A stretch of 64,000 nucleotides of DNA from Pseudomicrostroma phylloplanum (taxonomy: Eukaryota; Basidiomycota; Exobasidiomycetes; Microstromatales). The position numbers were made by a program, and so were the translations under genes. The stretch lies in contig BCHS01000003.1 of NCBI GenBank assembly GCA_039545275.1, positions 248,001 through 312,000 of the forward strand, in the 5' to 3' direction. Of this stretch, positions 43,683 to 55,300 are shown one piece after another. The notes beneath the pieces were generated by a model. The model had not been told where the DNA came from and ran no database searches. It saw only the letters and a list, made by a program, of their open reading frames with translations. Position 1 is the first letter of the stretch. Every line of letters begins with the position of its first letter.

Positions 43683-46242
43683 ATGATCAGAGCTCCGGCA
43701 ACATGGGCCAGACAGTCGCTGTATACAATCTCAAATCTGGGCGAAGCTTCGACGTCGGCAGTCACCCTCGGTCATCTTCGGGCACGAGATGCAAGACGGC
43801 TAGCGCTTCTTCCTGGCTCGCCTCCTTCTCGTAGCGTCCATGGACAGGCACGTTCTCCAGAGAGCTCACGCCGCACCAGCAGCAATAGCGACAAAAGAGA
43901 ACGGACAAAGCCTCCTCGGAGATTTGAAGCTGAGCGTCAAGACAAGACCAAGAGTTTTAGTGCTCGGTCACAGCCATCTTCGCCTACCCCACAGCCTGCT
44001 TCTTCATCAACGTCATCCATATATCCTCATTCTAGAGCTTCCTTGCGCCCCAATCCCAATGCTCGCGCACCCCTCTTTGCTAGCAGAGTCTTCGTTGAGA
44101 ACACCCCCCGCGTAGGAACGCTAGAGGAACGCTCCAATGGCGAAGACCAGGATATGATCCAGCTGGAGCAGCATCTCCAGCAGCTAGTCACACGCAAGAC
44201 CGTAGGCGATGTGGGAAGCGTAGTCGAAGCCTGCAACTTCCTGGCGCAATACTGGGCCAATAAGCAAATGAAGCCAACCTATCAGCCATACTATGCTCTA
44301 CTGGAGGTACTCAGCTATCGCGGCTTGCTAGATGAATGCTATGAAGTCCTCGCGGACATGGAAGCCTCTGGCTTCGAGGTCGATATAGGTTCGCTGAATT
44401 GGACGCTCAAGGCGGCCGTCATTGGCTCTCGCGAAGAGGATATGCTCAAAATTTGCCGGCAGATCTCAGAACACAAAGATAGCAGTACCACGACAGATGC
44501 TGAGAGGGAGCAAGCCACCTCAGAGGCAGCTATCGGAGAAGACAGCGCAGCGATGCTCGCACCGCCTTCGACACGTAATTTCAGTAGCTTCACCTACACG
44601 TGCCTGTTCCAGTACTGTGCCGCGCATGACAGAGCCGAGCAGACATTGATCTGGTTCACCGCGCTCGTCAACTCTCGTTCGACCTCGGTACAGGCTTTTC
44701 TAGACCTCTTGCGGCCCTCGGGGGTCCAGTATCTAGTAGAGAGTCTCCTGTCCGTACAGGAATATAGGCTTGCAGTTGAGATTGCCGAGTGGATTCACAT
44801 AGACTCGGGCGGCAGACTGGTGTCTCCAAGGCTCTGGACTGAGATTGCGTCGGCGTGTGCTGTTGGCGACTATGTGAGTTGAGCATGCATCAGATCGAGA
44901 CACGTAGGATGAACAGCGAGCTGATCACCTCTGCTTCCCCGTCGTTCCTCAGTACCCCGGCCTCAAGCACGCTTTCATGCGAGGAGTCAAGGAGGGAGGC
45001 GTTGTGGCCGATGAAGGCTTCCTCATTGCAGCACTCAGCACTGCCTCCCGTGCCCCCGATTCAGACTTCTGCCACGAGCTTCTCCGAGACTTTCTCATCT
45101 ACTCTACACAATGGGTGAACATGCGGATTCCCGATACCACTCCACCTCCTATACTGCAGCACCCTCACCTCCTGCCTCTGGTGGAGGCATTGGCGCGTGA
45201 AGAAAAGTTCGTGGAAGCATTCCGACTCATGGGAGCTCTCTTCTACTGGGGAATTCCCCTTGACCCTCATGCTTCCTCCGTACTTGAGACTGAAGCCAGT
45301 CTCACCAGATCACACCTCATGAAGGCTGTCGCTGCATGGGAGCAGGTGATCAGCGAGGGCAAGGCTTCAATTGAGGGGGAGCCAGAGCCCGTCACTACCT
45401 TGGACGGGCGAGCCAGCATACTGCGCAGAGTGACCGACGGCAAAGTCCCGGCGCTTGCTGGGCGGGTAGAGATCAACACGATGAATTCGCTCATCACTGC
45501 AGCGGCGAGACTTGGGGAGGATGAAGTCGCGCTGAAGGTTTGGGAAGATCGCAGGCTGGCCAGAATGAGGCCATCGCTCAGTCGGGCCCTCTCCCCTGCC
45601 CAAGAGAAAGAGCGCCAGCGTCAGCCTCCAGAAGAGGAGCCAAGTCCTCCTGGTAAGAAGCCTCCCGCTCGAGCTCCGGTAGAGACAATCCTCCCGACCA
45701 TTGAGACGTTCAACGGTCTCCTCTACGCCTGCTACCGCTCCAAGCTCCCCTCGGTCTCTCTAGCCCACTCGGTCTTCAACGAGTTGCGCACAAAGCACGA
45801 TTGGCACCTCAAACCAAACGCCCTCACCTACGAATACCTCATCAAGATTCTCCTCCTCAACCCTTCCTCTTTACCCAATGCCCGTCTAGAGGCAGAAGCC
45901 CTCCATAGGGCTTTTGAGAGACTGGAAGAGTGCAAGAGTGCTGGATTGACACCCACGAGCATGACCTACGAGGCGATGATCCGGACCTGTCTCAGGGGAA
46001 GCGAGCAGCGGGAGGATCCCCGCTGGTGGAGATTGTTGGATGAGATGACCCGCGAGGCCAAGCATGTCCTGCCGGTAGGATTGGAGGGACATATTGCGCA
46101 GAAGGACCGGGCGAGGAGGTTTGCTACGGAGGGGAAAGAGGGACTCAAGGTGCCGCCAGCGCTTAGGAAGAGGATTGAGGCGAGGGAGTGGAGCAGGAGG
46201 GAGAGGGAGAGGGATGGTCCGGCAGGAGGAGGGAGGAGGTAG
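43683..46242 (+). CDS. Mitochondrial pentatricopeptide-repeat (PPR) protein
   Basis: Exons 43683-44873 and 44953-46242; 826 aa. N-terminal MIRAPATWARQSLYTISNL and a basic Ser/Arg-rich stretch suggest mitochondrial import. Helical-repeat features: YYALLEVLSYRGLLDECYEVLADMEASG near residue 205, FTYTCLFQYCAAHDRAEQTL, TFNGLLYACYRSKLPSVSLAHSVFNEL, ALTYEYLIKILLL, and a degenerate 35-residue repeat SMTYEAMIRTCLRG. These follow the PPR pattern (tyn.Li.a..k.g....A..lf..M). Fungal PPR proteins bind specific mitochondrial transcripts for processing, stability or translation; the target here is unknown. The C-terminus is basic and glycine-rich and stops in a G-rich tract, where a neighbouring frame continues as an RGG-like sequence (see findings). 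Confidence 0.82.
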
Positions 46243-46604
46243 AGGTGGTGGTGGTGGTGCTGGTGGTGAGAGGTACCAGGAAAGAGGGCAATCGTATGGT
46301 AGGGACGGAAGCCGCAAAGGGTATGGACGTGGGCGGAGAGTTTGGGTGAGGGAAAGGACGCACATGAGGCTGAAGAGCGGTGTCAGGTCCTGGCTGCTGC
46401 TATTGTTGTTGCAAGAGGCGTAGATGAACTCTGTATCGGGGCGCCTGGACGACCATCAATTAGTATATACTATCGTGCCCTTTCGCCTCGACTGCTTCAA
46501 CGCAACTCATCCGCCCCAGTGCGACCAAGCGCTCAGCCTTTTCTCTAAACCGCCGCCTCGCACTTCCCTTCCCTTCCCTTCCCCTCGCGCCTTCCCGGTC
46601 CTTT
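46243..46604. other. Convergent interval between the PPR and carrier-like genes
   Basis: 362 bp. The first ~180 bases contain a GGT-rich tract (46234-46270) and an open frame, in a frame different from the PPR gene, that encodes Gly/Arg/Tyr-rich sequence. The rest looks like ordinary 3' UTR for the two convergent genes. Confidence 0.5.
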
Positions 46605-48390
46605 TTAGTTGAAAGCTCCCAGAAGAGCTCCAATCCCCGTGACCCAAGCCCCTCGGTAGAGAGCCTCCACTCCCTCCTCTTCAACAATCTTGTCCAAACA
46701 ATCCTTGAGTCCTTCATACCTCTGAACCGCCTGCTCTTCAATCCCTTGCCCTCCTGCTCCCGCTCCCGCTCCTGCTCCTGCTGCTCCCCCTTGTGAGGAG
46801 ATAGGTTCCTCGACGGGTCGAAGAGCAATGACCGGCTCGGCGGGCTCGTCGTACCCGCCTCCGGAGTGGTGGTGGTGGTAGGACGAGGAGTTGCGCAGGT
46901 GAGGTGGTGGGGGCGGAGGGATGGATTGCCCGCCGCGACCGCGACCCTGCTGGGAAGATGTCCGTGATTGCTGCTGCTGCTGCTGCTGGACGCTTTGCTC
47001 TACCTCGCCTTCGCCTTCTATCAGAGGATCCCGCGCATCACCCGGACCGCGCGACTCGGCCGTCTCCTCGTCTTCGTCCTCGATTGCAAAGCTCGGACGA
47101 CCAGGCGCGTCCCCTGCCTCTGCCGACTCTGGCTGGGAAGGCAGAGGCTTGTCCGTCGCCGGAACCTCGTCAGCAAAGGCTCCGTCCCTCCTCTGTACCG
47201 ATGCCTGATGGCTGTACGAAGCAGGAGCGTTGCTGCTGCTTCCGTTGCCCAAGTGGGCGTAGGCGAGGTGCAGTGGCTGCTGTCTCTCCGGCCGTTGTGT
47301 TGCGAGACGTACAGTGACCACTTCCAGGGGACTGAGGGCGACTACGCTGAATGCGCACCAGAGGAGGAAGATGACCAGTGCGAGCGGGTTCACCTCGACG
47401 CTCGAAGGGGAAGAGTAGGTCGTGTCGCCAGGAGCGGCAGGAGTGGGCTCTGCCAGACCACCGAGGTTGGGCACGAGCATGTGGCGGACGAAGCGGGTCA
47501 GGATGCCGACCCAGCCGATGTGGGCGAATGTTGCAGGAAGGAGACCTGGGATGAGGTAGATGCGCCAGGGTTGAGCCACCTCTGCGGGAGAGAAGAGCTC
47601 GTTGAGATTTGACCTGATGCTGGCTAGATCAGCAGTCAGGACCCTCGGGTGGACAACAGTGCTGAGGGGGACGCGAATGGGGAAGAAGTCAGTAGCGGCG
47701 CTACACACCATAGTGTCCTCCCTTCACTAGCTCACCGGTAGGTCAAGACGTTGAGGGGCAGGGCCACAAGTGCGCCAATGATCATGAAGAAGAGATTCGT
47801 AAAGAAGCCAAATTGGCCTGGTCCAGTAGGAGCGGCCTTGTAGCTTCCTCCAGCGCCGACTGTCGAGTGTCCGTCTACATCAAAGAGGATCGAGGTGGCG
47901 AATGCGAGTACGATGAGCTGCAGCGCTACGGGTATCGAGCCCTTGTAGACGCCGCTCCAGCCTTCGAGACGCTTGGTGCGGAAGAGCATTGGAAAGATGC
48001 CCGACACGACGGGTCCCTGGCGGGATGGAGGGAGGCGAGAAGGTAATGGACGTTGAGCAAGGGCCAGTTGGCTGACTATCTGCTCACTCGCGGCCTACTC
48101 ACAATCTTTGCGCTCTGCCTCCTCTGCGACAAAAAGTATGCGCTAATCTTCCTCGGCGTGACTCCACTGAGCCCACCTCTACTTTGACCCGGCTCAAATC
48201 CAAAGGCCTGTTCCTCCCCTGGTCCTTCCATGGCTCCATCTTCGAGTACGTTATCGAGTGAGACTGCCTTTGGGAGATAGTTGGCTCTGAGGCGTACCAA
48301 GGATCCGGAGAAGGGCTGGGATACGAGTACGGCGATGCTTACGGAGATGACGATGACGAAGATGCTGCCGATGAAGGAGAAGAGGCCCAT
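46605..48390 (-). CDS. Divergent mitochondrial-carrier-like membrane protein
   Basis: Exons 48103-48390, 47736-48016 and 46605-47661; 541 aa. Elements of the three-fold carrier repeat are visible but degenerate. Repeat 1: VSQPFSGSLVRLRANYLP and GWSGVYKGSIPVALQLIV. Repeat 2: GALVALPLNVLTYR and WRIYLIPGLLPATFAHIGWV. Repeat 3: VVALSPLEVVTVRLATQR (P-x-E-x-x-x-x-R signature), then YEGLKDCLDKIVEEEGVEALYRGAW. Between the last two blocks lies a ~145-residue insertion with poly-Gln and poly-His/Gly runs. The second intron was set at the pyrimidine-rich acceptor giving 74 nt, because the nearer AG would leave a 35-nt intron. The signatures deviate from PX(D/E)XX(K/R), as in Ugo1-like non-transporting carriers. 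The function is unknown. Confidence 0.75.
46971..46991. repeat. CTG/CAG trinucleotide run encoding poly-Gln in the carrier-like protein
   Basis: About seven consecutive GCT/CTG units, read on the minus strand as CAG codons, inside the large matrix-loop insertion of the carrier-like gene. Likely variable in length between strains. Confidence 0.75.
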
Positions 48391-48830
48391 GGCGGGCGAT
48401 GGACGGGGGGNAGGGCGGGAAGTGTCTGCAGCTGAGGTGACTACCCTGAGAGATGTGCGAGACTATAGGATTCCCTTGTCAGCGCGCTTGTATCGTCAGA
48501 CGAGGATGGTACGAATCGTCGGAAGGGGAGCAACGTCTTGATGTGTGTGTCTTGGGCGTGCGTGTCTCTGCTGCCCGCCAGCTGAGTTGAGTTGTGCGGT
48601 GCAGCGTGGGCGTCGTGTGAGGCGGCCGTGCGTTGTGGAGACAAGCAACAGCCAAGTGATTTTTTAACAGTGACGGGCGGGCGACTGCTGCGAAGGACTG
48701 CCTACCAGTCATTCCCTCATCATCATCACCATCAAGCGACCTGCTGGCTGTTCCAAATCACTTCAAGGCCCATCTCGACACATACGCACTCGCAAAAACA
48801 ACCTTTACTGTTACTCGTTGACCTTCGACA
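48391..48830. promoter_or_regulatory. Divergent promoter between the carrier-like and phosducin-like genes
   Basis: 440 bp. It contains one unresolved base (N at 48411) at the end of a G run, 21 bp from the carrier-like start codon. A CATCATCATCACCATCA stretch lies at about 48717-48735. No TATA box is evident. Confidence 0.5.
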
Positions 48831-49921
48831 ATGGACAAGTTTGAGGCATCCATCCTAGACGGGTCCGCCTTCCGCGGTCCTCGCACTCCCTCCCCAACCC
48901 GATCCACCTCAACCACCTCTCCCTCTCCCTCTCCCTCCTCTTCCCGTCCTTCCTCCCCCCACCCCGAGTCCAGCTCAACTCTCCCAGAGCGCACCACCGG
49001 TCCTCAAACAGGTCCCAAAGGCGTCCTAGCAGACAAGCAGCACGCCCTCTCCCTCGAAAAGGAACGCAAACAAGACGCTCTCCGTAAGACTAGAGAGAAG
49101 ATGAACCGTTTGGGTTTACAGGGGTGGACGGTTGAGGAGCAGGAGAGGCTGATGAGGAGAGAGAAGAGGTATAGAGAGGAGATTGCTGAGATTGAGAGGC
49201 GCGCGGCGGGCCAAGAGGAGGATGAGGAAGAGGAAGAGGAGGAAGATGATGATGAGGTGTTAAGGAGGTATCGAGCACGTAGGCTCGCGGAACTCAAGGG
49301 CGAGAATGTACCGGCGACTGTCAGCAAGAAGCTCGGAGGATGGAAGGAGGGCGGCAGCGGTGCAGCCCACTTTGGCCATCTTAGAGAGACGGACGAGAGG
49401 GGTTATGTCCGGGCTGTAGAGGGTACGGGAGACGGTGATCTCGAGGCAAAGGCAGTGGTGGTGCACATCTACTCCAAGGTAGGTCGAGACTCAGCCTGGA
49501 AGGGCAGTACACTGTCGCGAAGACGCTCACACCGGTAATCGTTCTTTCTTCTTCTGCTACCGCTCCTCAGCTGGTCCAAGCTAGCAACCAGTTGACAACA
49601 GCCCTCACCTCCCTCGCACGGCTACACCCCTCTACCAAATTCCTACAAATACGCGCCCTCTCCATCAACTTCGGCCTTCCCGCCTCTGCCGCCCACGCCT
49701 ACGACTCAGAGGAAGAAGACGAAGATGATTTGCCAGAATCGGAGCTGCGACTACGCCAGCTGGAAAAGGAAGAGTCGATGGGGGATGTACTGCCCACGCT
49801 ACTCATATATCAGCAGGGAGAGTTGGTGGGAAACTTGGTCAGGGTGGATTTGGAGCAAGGGTGGGAGGATGGGAGCGAGAGAGCCGTGGAGGCTCTGCTG
49901 AAGAAACACGGTGCGATTTGA
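48831..49921 (+). CDS. Phosducin-like protein (PhLP; G-beta-gamma/CCT co-chaperone)
   Basis: Exons 48831-49478 and 49571-49921; 332 aa. Architecture: Ser/Pro-rich N-terminus, a charged helical segment (KTREKMNRLGLQGWTVEEQE, then ERRAAGQ plus a poly-Glu/Asp stretch), and a C-terminal thioredoxin-like fold. That fold starts at GYVRAVEGTG and continues AVVVHIYSKLVQASNQLTT, KFLQIRALSINFG, VLPTLLIYQQGELVGNLVRV. The acidic DSEEEDEDDLPESE loop before DVLPTLL is an insertion. Phosducin-like proteins help assemble the G-beta-gamma dimer with the CCT chaperonin; in smut fungi the homologue Bdp1 supports pheromone signalling and pathogenicity. The splice restores the HIYSK-LVQA helix. The match is to the PhLP1/Bdp1 group rather than PhLP2 or PhLP3, with moderate certainty. 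Confidence 0.85.
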
Positions 49922-50055
49922 GGGAGAAAGACCGGCCATGCTTGGTTTATGACGTGATGATGAATGCGATGACGACGACACTCAGAAATGGATACCCAAC
50001 ATCAAACCAAGAAGGCAGAGCGGCGAAGGCGCATCGCCTGCAGGTGTAGCGCCAC

Positions 50056-51286
50056 CTACTCTCTGACGACCCGCGGCCACCCCTCGTCTGAGAAGTCAAG
50101 AAAGTACATGCCCAGTCTGGCAATCAGGTTGGCGTCCTCCCTGATCGAGTAGTGGAAGACCATGACGTCTCTCCCACTCTTCGGATCCTTGTACACAGAC
50201 TGTCCTCCCGGCGCATATACGTCGCCAAAGGAGGACAACACCGTCGTCCCACCACCCTTAGTCATCTTTACACCGTTACGGTCACGATATGGACCTGTCA
50301 TGCTGCGAGAGCGGCCGACGAGGATCTTGTACTCCGTCGTGTTGTCTTCTGGCAGCTGGTGCTGGTTGAAGCCACAGCACTGTCCCGCAGAGAGAAAAAG
50401 GTAGTACCATGGACCCCGAAGATAGATGAAGCTACCCTCGATGGCGTTGGGAGAGGGGAAGCCGTCTGCGATCTTAATCCCTGGAAGGGAACTTTGGTCG
50501 ACTGATGTGAGGTTGGTAAGCTTGGCGAGGTAGAGCCCACCGAAATAGCTGCCGTAAGACAGATATTCGCCGCCTGGCGCCAGACTTGGATCGAGGGCAT
50601 TGGAGACGTTGCCTCGTTTTGTACTGAACAACCCGCCCAGATCGTGGAAAGAGCTCTCTTCACCCGAAGGGGAGATGGCAAGCCCAATCGTCGAGTCCTG
50701 TGTGCCGAAGCGGGAGACGCAGTAGTAGACGTGGAATCTGCCGTCGATGAGGGTGATGTCGGGAGCCCAGGGATTGTAAGAGCTGCCGATGACGCTTGCG
50801 TTGCCCAATACACTGCCTGCCTGGATATAAGGGCCTGTTAGGGACGGCGAAGAAAAGTATAGGACTGTCGTGGGCAGAGGTGGGCTCAGCTTCGCCTGAT
50901 ACAGGAGCGGAGAGCTCCGTCGCTTTTGAGACTCACGCTCATTGCCTGTAGACAGGAAGATGTATTGCTGGCTTTTCGCATCGTATACCAAGGTAGGATC
51001 CTGCAGCGTTCGGCCATGAAGGTTGCCAAAAGGGAAGCAAGTTGTCCTTGTCAGCCTGCTGCACTCGCGCAGCTATCTCTACCGGGTAGCTGCTCACCCT
51101 GACGTGCACTGGCGCATTGACGATCTCGATGGGCTGTGGGTACAGGGACTCGTGCGACCGTTGCTGGACCTCCAGACCTGGGAACGGACTCTGGGCTTGA
51201 CTATGTGCTGCTTGTGCCAGCAGCACAAGGATGAGAAGTAGAGACAGCATGACAGGCCGGCGGCGGATGGGCGAAGCTGACGACAT
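50056..51286 (-). CDS. Secreted glycoside hydrolase family 43 (arabinanase-like)
   Basis: Exons 51098-51286, 50937-51000 and 50056-50864; 353 aa. Signal peptide: basic start MSSASPIRRRP, then the hydrophobic run VMLSLLLILVLLAQAAHSQA. The five-bladed propeller of GH43 shows the catalytic base Asp64 in RDPTLVYD, the pKa-modulating Asp in NPWAPDITLIDG, and the acid Glu in NAIEGSFIYLRGPWYYLF. Also seen are YYCVSRFGTQDSTIGLAISP and ILVGRSRSMTGPY. These match endo-1,5-alpha-L-arabinanases, which cut arabinan side chains of pectin; the protein is probably exported to act on plant cell walls. Intron 2 (50865-50936) is 72 nt with no stop codon, so retained and spliced forms are both open. The spliced form gives the expected STGN-LLYFSS spacing. 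Confidence 0.9.
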
Positions 51287-52353
51287 AGCGCCAATCGTTG
51301 GAATGTAAGCTAAAATTCCACCGAAGTTGAGCCCATGACGGGCAGGAAGTGGAAGTCTCGGGTCCAGCCTAGTGCTCAGGGGCTCGAAATCTGCCCCTTC
51401 ATCTGAAAGTCGAATAGGGGTGTAGACACTCGGTCTTCACGAGGGCCGGTGTCCTCGCACAGCTGTTTTCTGATGGGTCCGAGTTGGGTTGCAAGGTCTA
51501 CTTGTGAACCAGAGTCAGCGAGGAGGGAAGCGAAAGGGATTGGATTGACTTGCAGAGAGGAAAAGAGGCGTGCCTGTACATGGTGAGGGAAAGCAATATC
51601 GTGCCTGGATGAGTGGGTGAGTATCGGGCCGCCCCGGCGCCACAAGAGGTCCGAGCAACGCTACACTCCACCTTTTCTTTTTCTACATCCGATTCGAGCA
51701 CTCAGACATGGAGAGACGCTCAATGCCAACGCGAGCAGAGATGCTCTACTTCTTGACTGCGGACTGGTGCAGAATCTCACGACTTTGTGAAGGAGCTTGG
51801 CGCTACCCGCACCAGGGTAAGGGGTGAGCAGGGACTGTAGACTAGGCTCGCCATATATGCAGCGTGTTATTGCAAGTGCGCGCTGCAGCGGCAAGACCTT
51901 GGAAGCAAAGCTCGCCTAATCAGTCATGGAGGAATCTAATCATCCTCGCTGGCCTGAGTGTAGTCCTTCAATGACGAGATCGAATATCAGACCTATCACT
52001 CTGTTCTAATCACCCCACACTCATCACATCTTCAATCCTTCCGGCCCTCTTCCCCTTCTCCCCACTCCCTCCCCGCTGTCCGACCTCGTCCGACGTCGCT
52101 GCTGCCACCTTGACTGTCACCTCCGTGTCTTCCTCCGTGGCACCCACCCCCACAGATCTGCCCAAATCTGCGATCCAGCGGACTCCAAGGGCCCCGCTCG
52201 TTTCGAAAGCGACCAGCATCTCTTTTCTCACCATCCTTCGTAATGCTGCTCCCTGACTGAACCGTCACCCATCTCCCTCGCCATCTTTGTTCAGTGCTTG
52301 TATCACTGACACAACAACCATCCACCTCAGCCAGCGCAGCCCGACTTTTCAGT
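51287..52353. promoter_or_regulatory. Divergent region between the GH43 gene and an uncharacterised gene
   Basis: About 1.07 kb, no gene supported. Frames up to 97 codons lack domains. The right-hand side (51990-52330) has pyrimidine-rich blocks (CATCACATCTTCAATCC, CCCTCTTCCCC) typical of a leader. Confidence 0.45.
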
Positions 52354-55300
52354 ATGCAGTCGAGTCACACAAGCACAACAGCTGACACCCACCCATTCGT
52401 CCCACCGACGGCGCATCAAGACCAGCAACGCTCGAGCTTACAGGAACGACTTTCGCCTACCGGTCTCTCTTCATCTGTTGGAGGGACAGCACATGCGGCG
52501 CTGCAGTCAGCGCTGGAAGATCATCAGCCTGTGTCACCATCCGGGGCTGGGAAGAATTCGTCCGTCAGTGCCGGTAACATCAGTAAGCTCAATCGGCAGC
52601 AACGACGCAAAGAATCGAAGGCAGAGTCGAGGCAGCTTCGACAGCTCGAAGCAGAGCAACGGGCTAGAGAGGCAGCGATCAAACGGTCAAAGGCTAGACA
52701 CAAGCAAAAGTGTATGCCTTTTGAGCGTCGAGATGACGCTACAGGGATCATGTCTGCCATTCGGGCGCTGTCGCTCTCGCCTCAGGTCGATCGAGAAGAA
52801 GTTGTACGAGAGGCACCGCAGGGAGATCTCTCGAAGACTGTCGTCGCATTCAAGCACCCCTACAAGTATGGGGAGCTTCTGGTCCCCGCCCCGAAGTCTA
52901 TCGACCAGGAGTATGTCGAACAGCTGACATCCGAGATGTTCCGACTGTCACAGGCTCTTGTAGAGTTTCAAGAGGGGACACCAGCGTATTGTGATATGGA
53001 CAATCAGATTGAGATGCGGAGGGTGCAGCTTGACATGATCAGTCAAGCAAGACTTCGTCACGCACATTCTCCTCTGTCGCCTCCAGGGCCAGAAGAACGG
53101 AGACCAGACGCCGACAGTACTCAAGCCGCTGAGAACGACATCACGGCAGGACAGCAGCGTCAGCGAGAACAGCCTCACTGTGATGCGCTGCTAGCTGAGG
53201 AGGGTGTCAAGGTTGCAGACACATCGTCAGTACGAACGCAATCTGCCCACCAAGGCGGAGCGGCAGCGGGAGGCACGAAAGCCCAGAAAAACAAGCGCAG
53301 GAACGAGCGAAAGAAGGCGGCAGCGCGGCGAGCAAAAGAAGAGAAGGCAAAGCCGCAGACCTCGCCCCTACTCTCTCCTACAGAGCAGCGCACAAAGTTC
53401 GAGGGTCCAGAATGCAACACTCGTATGAGGGACGGCTCTGAGCCTCAGTCGATCGATTCCCATCGCTTGAAGCGCAGTTCTTCGTTTCCCGCTCCTCCCA
53501 CGGATGTGCAGAAGGAAAAGGGCACTTCTCTAAGGCATGCCAAGTCAGATAGCCTCTCACAGGCATCCGCCGGGGGTTTCCACTGTGTAAACGCCCAGGC
53601 TTCCGATACCGTTTCCGCGGATTACAAGCTACCTTCACCGGACCGGGGCAAGCTGGAAGAGTCTGGAAAGCCACCGGCTCCAGAGGCAAATTACGACGCA
53701 CCTGTCGTTGAGCAGCCGCAACAGACAGTCTTTATCGCGGCCCAAACAGTCGACAAAGAGAACCTTCCGACATGGGCCTCGAGCACAATGGCAGTGTCAT
53801 TCGACTCTGCGCCTGGCCTGAGAGATGCAGAGGCGGATAGCAAGGCGCTTGGTACGGATCACTCGAAGTCCTGCTCACCTGATCCCTCAGAGACTCCAGA
53901 GGCTGTTGTTGACGGCACTGTTCCGAACATTGATAAAGTAAAGTTCTCTTCTGACGGCCCGGGACAAACGCATGATTGCTCGCATCAGGGCAGTGGCCGA
54001 CAGAACCCCTCCGACTCTGCTGCTTCAACGTCACTGCCTCGAGGTCATCGCTTCAACCTCCCGTCCGATTCTGAGGACGACCACAACGAAGAAGGCCTGT
54101 GGGTCCGCGGCATCACTGGACCTTGCATTCATGTCCAAGAGGAGGATGTAGTATTCGAGAGATCATTCAGCGTGTACGGTCACCACGTGATCAGTCTCGT
54201 GCTTCAGAAGCACCATCAAGCCATTGTGCATCATCACACCGGAGAACAGAAGCAGGGATTCCTGGTACTCGAAGGCGGTTTCATCGTCCAGCTTCTAAAC
54301 CTTGAAGGTCGATGCGAGATCATCGGCTACTTCCCGGAAGGAAGTCCGTACCATATCCCTCTGTCTCCACTCTTGGCCGAAGAAGCAAGGTGCAGAGCTA
54401 TACACGAGGAGCTTCAACTCCGTCAGTGGTTGTCGAGGGGATCAGCTTCCCATCAAGAGGATAGTGAGACTGATCACGGCTATTCCGCAAGTGAGGGTAG
54501 CCTATCGGATGAAGTCGAAGATGATGCAGTGAGGTCAGAAGAATCTCTTCCACACCGTCGCCACCGCGGTGTGAGCACAATGCAGCATTCCGTACAGGGA
54601 GACCAGCGCGACAGCCTCGAACAGCAACATTGCAGCAGGCAGCAACCTTGCGAGGAAGAAGTCGACCCTGACGTCTGCGACGAAAGCGCTGAAAGCCAAG
54701 AGTACACTGACGACTGTCTCCAAGAGGGGGACGAAGAGCATTGGTATACTCACAGAGAGCTCGAGGTGATCCGGCAAGGGGAGACCAGGCGTGAAGATGG
54801 ACCACTGCAAGAGAGACGACGACAAGAACCTCAAAGGCATCCCCAACGTTCTCCTCCAGCATATAAGCTCCCAAAGAAACTGCAAGAATTGAAAGCACGG
54901 CTTGCGGCAGGAAAGCTCGCTGAAAAGGCAGATCCAACGCCTGATCATGTACGGCTTACTCCCGCCCAGCTCGGGCGGTCGGCAAGACGGTCGATCGAGC
55001 CTAGTCCTGGTGGACAAAGGGCGTACACGGCAGCTTCTGGCGTGAAGTTTAGGATCCCCAGCAGCCGTCCGGCCCCACCAGCGCCTAGGCTACTCGCAGG
55101 TGATAATCCTGAGCGAAAGAGTACGATCATTGCAGAAGAAGCGCCTCTTCGTAAGTATGCTGGTATCAATGCAGCCTCTCTGCCTCGGCACAAGTTCGCT
55201 CGTAGCCTTCGATCTAGGCACTTCGGCGTCCGGCTAGGGCACCGCCAGGGCCGTCGTCATCTCGCGGGAGCGCAGATAGCCTCGATGAGAAGAGAAAGAC

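Noticed and set aside
47662..47735. Alternative acceptor giving a 35-nt intron in the carrier-like gene
   Set aside because: Both acceptors keep frame, but 35 nt is shorter than usual for fungal introns, and the distal AG follows a pyrimidine tract.
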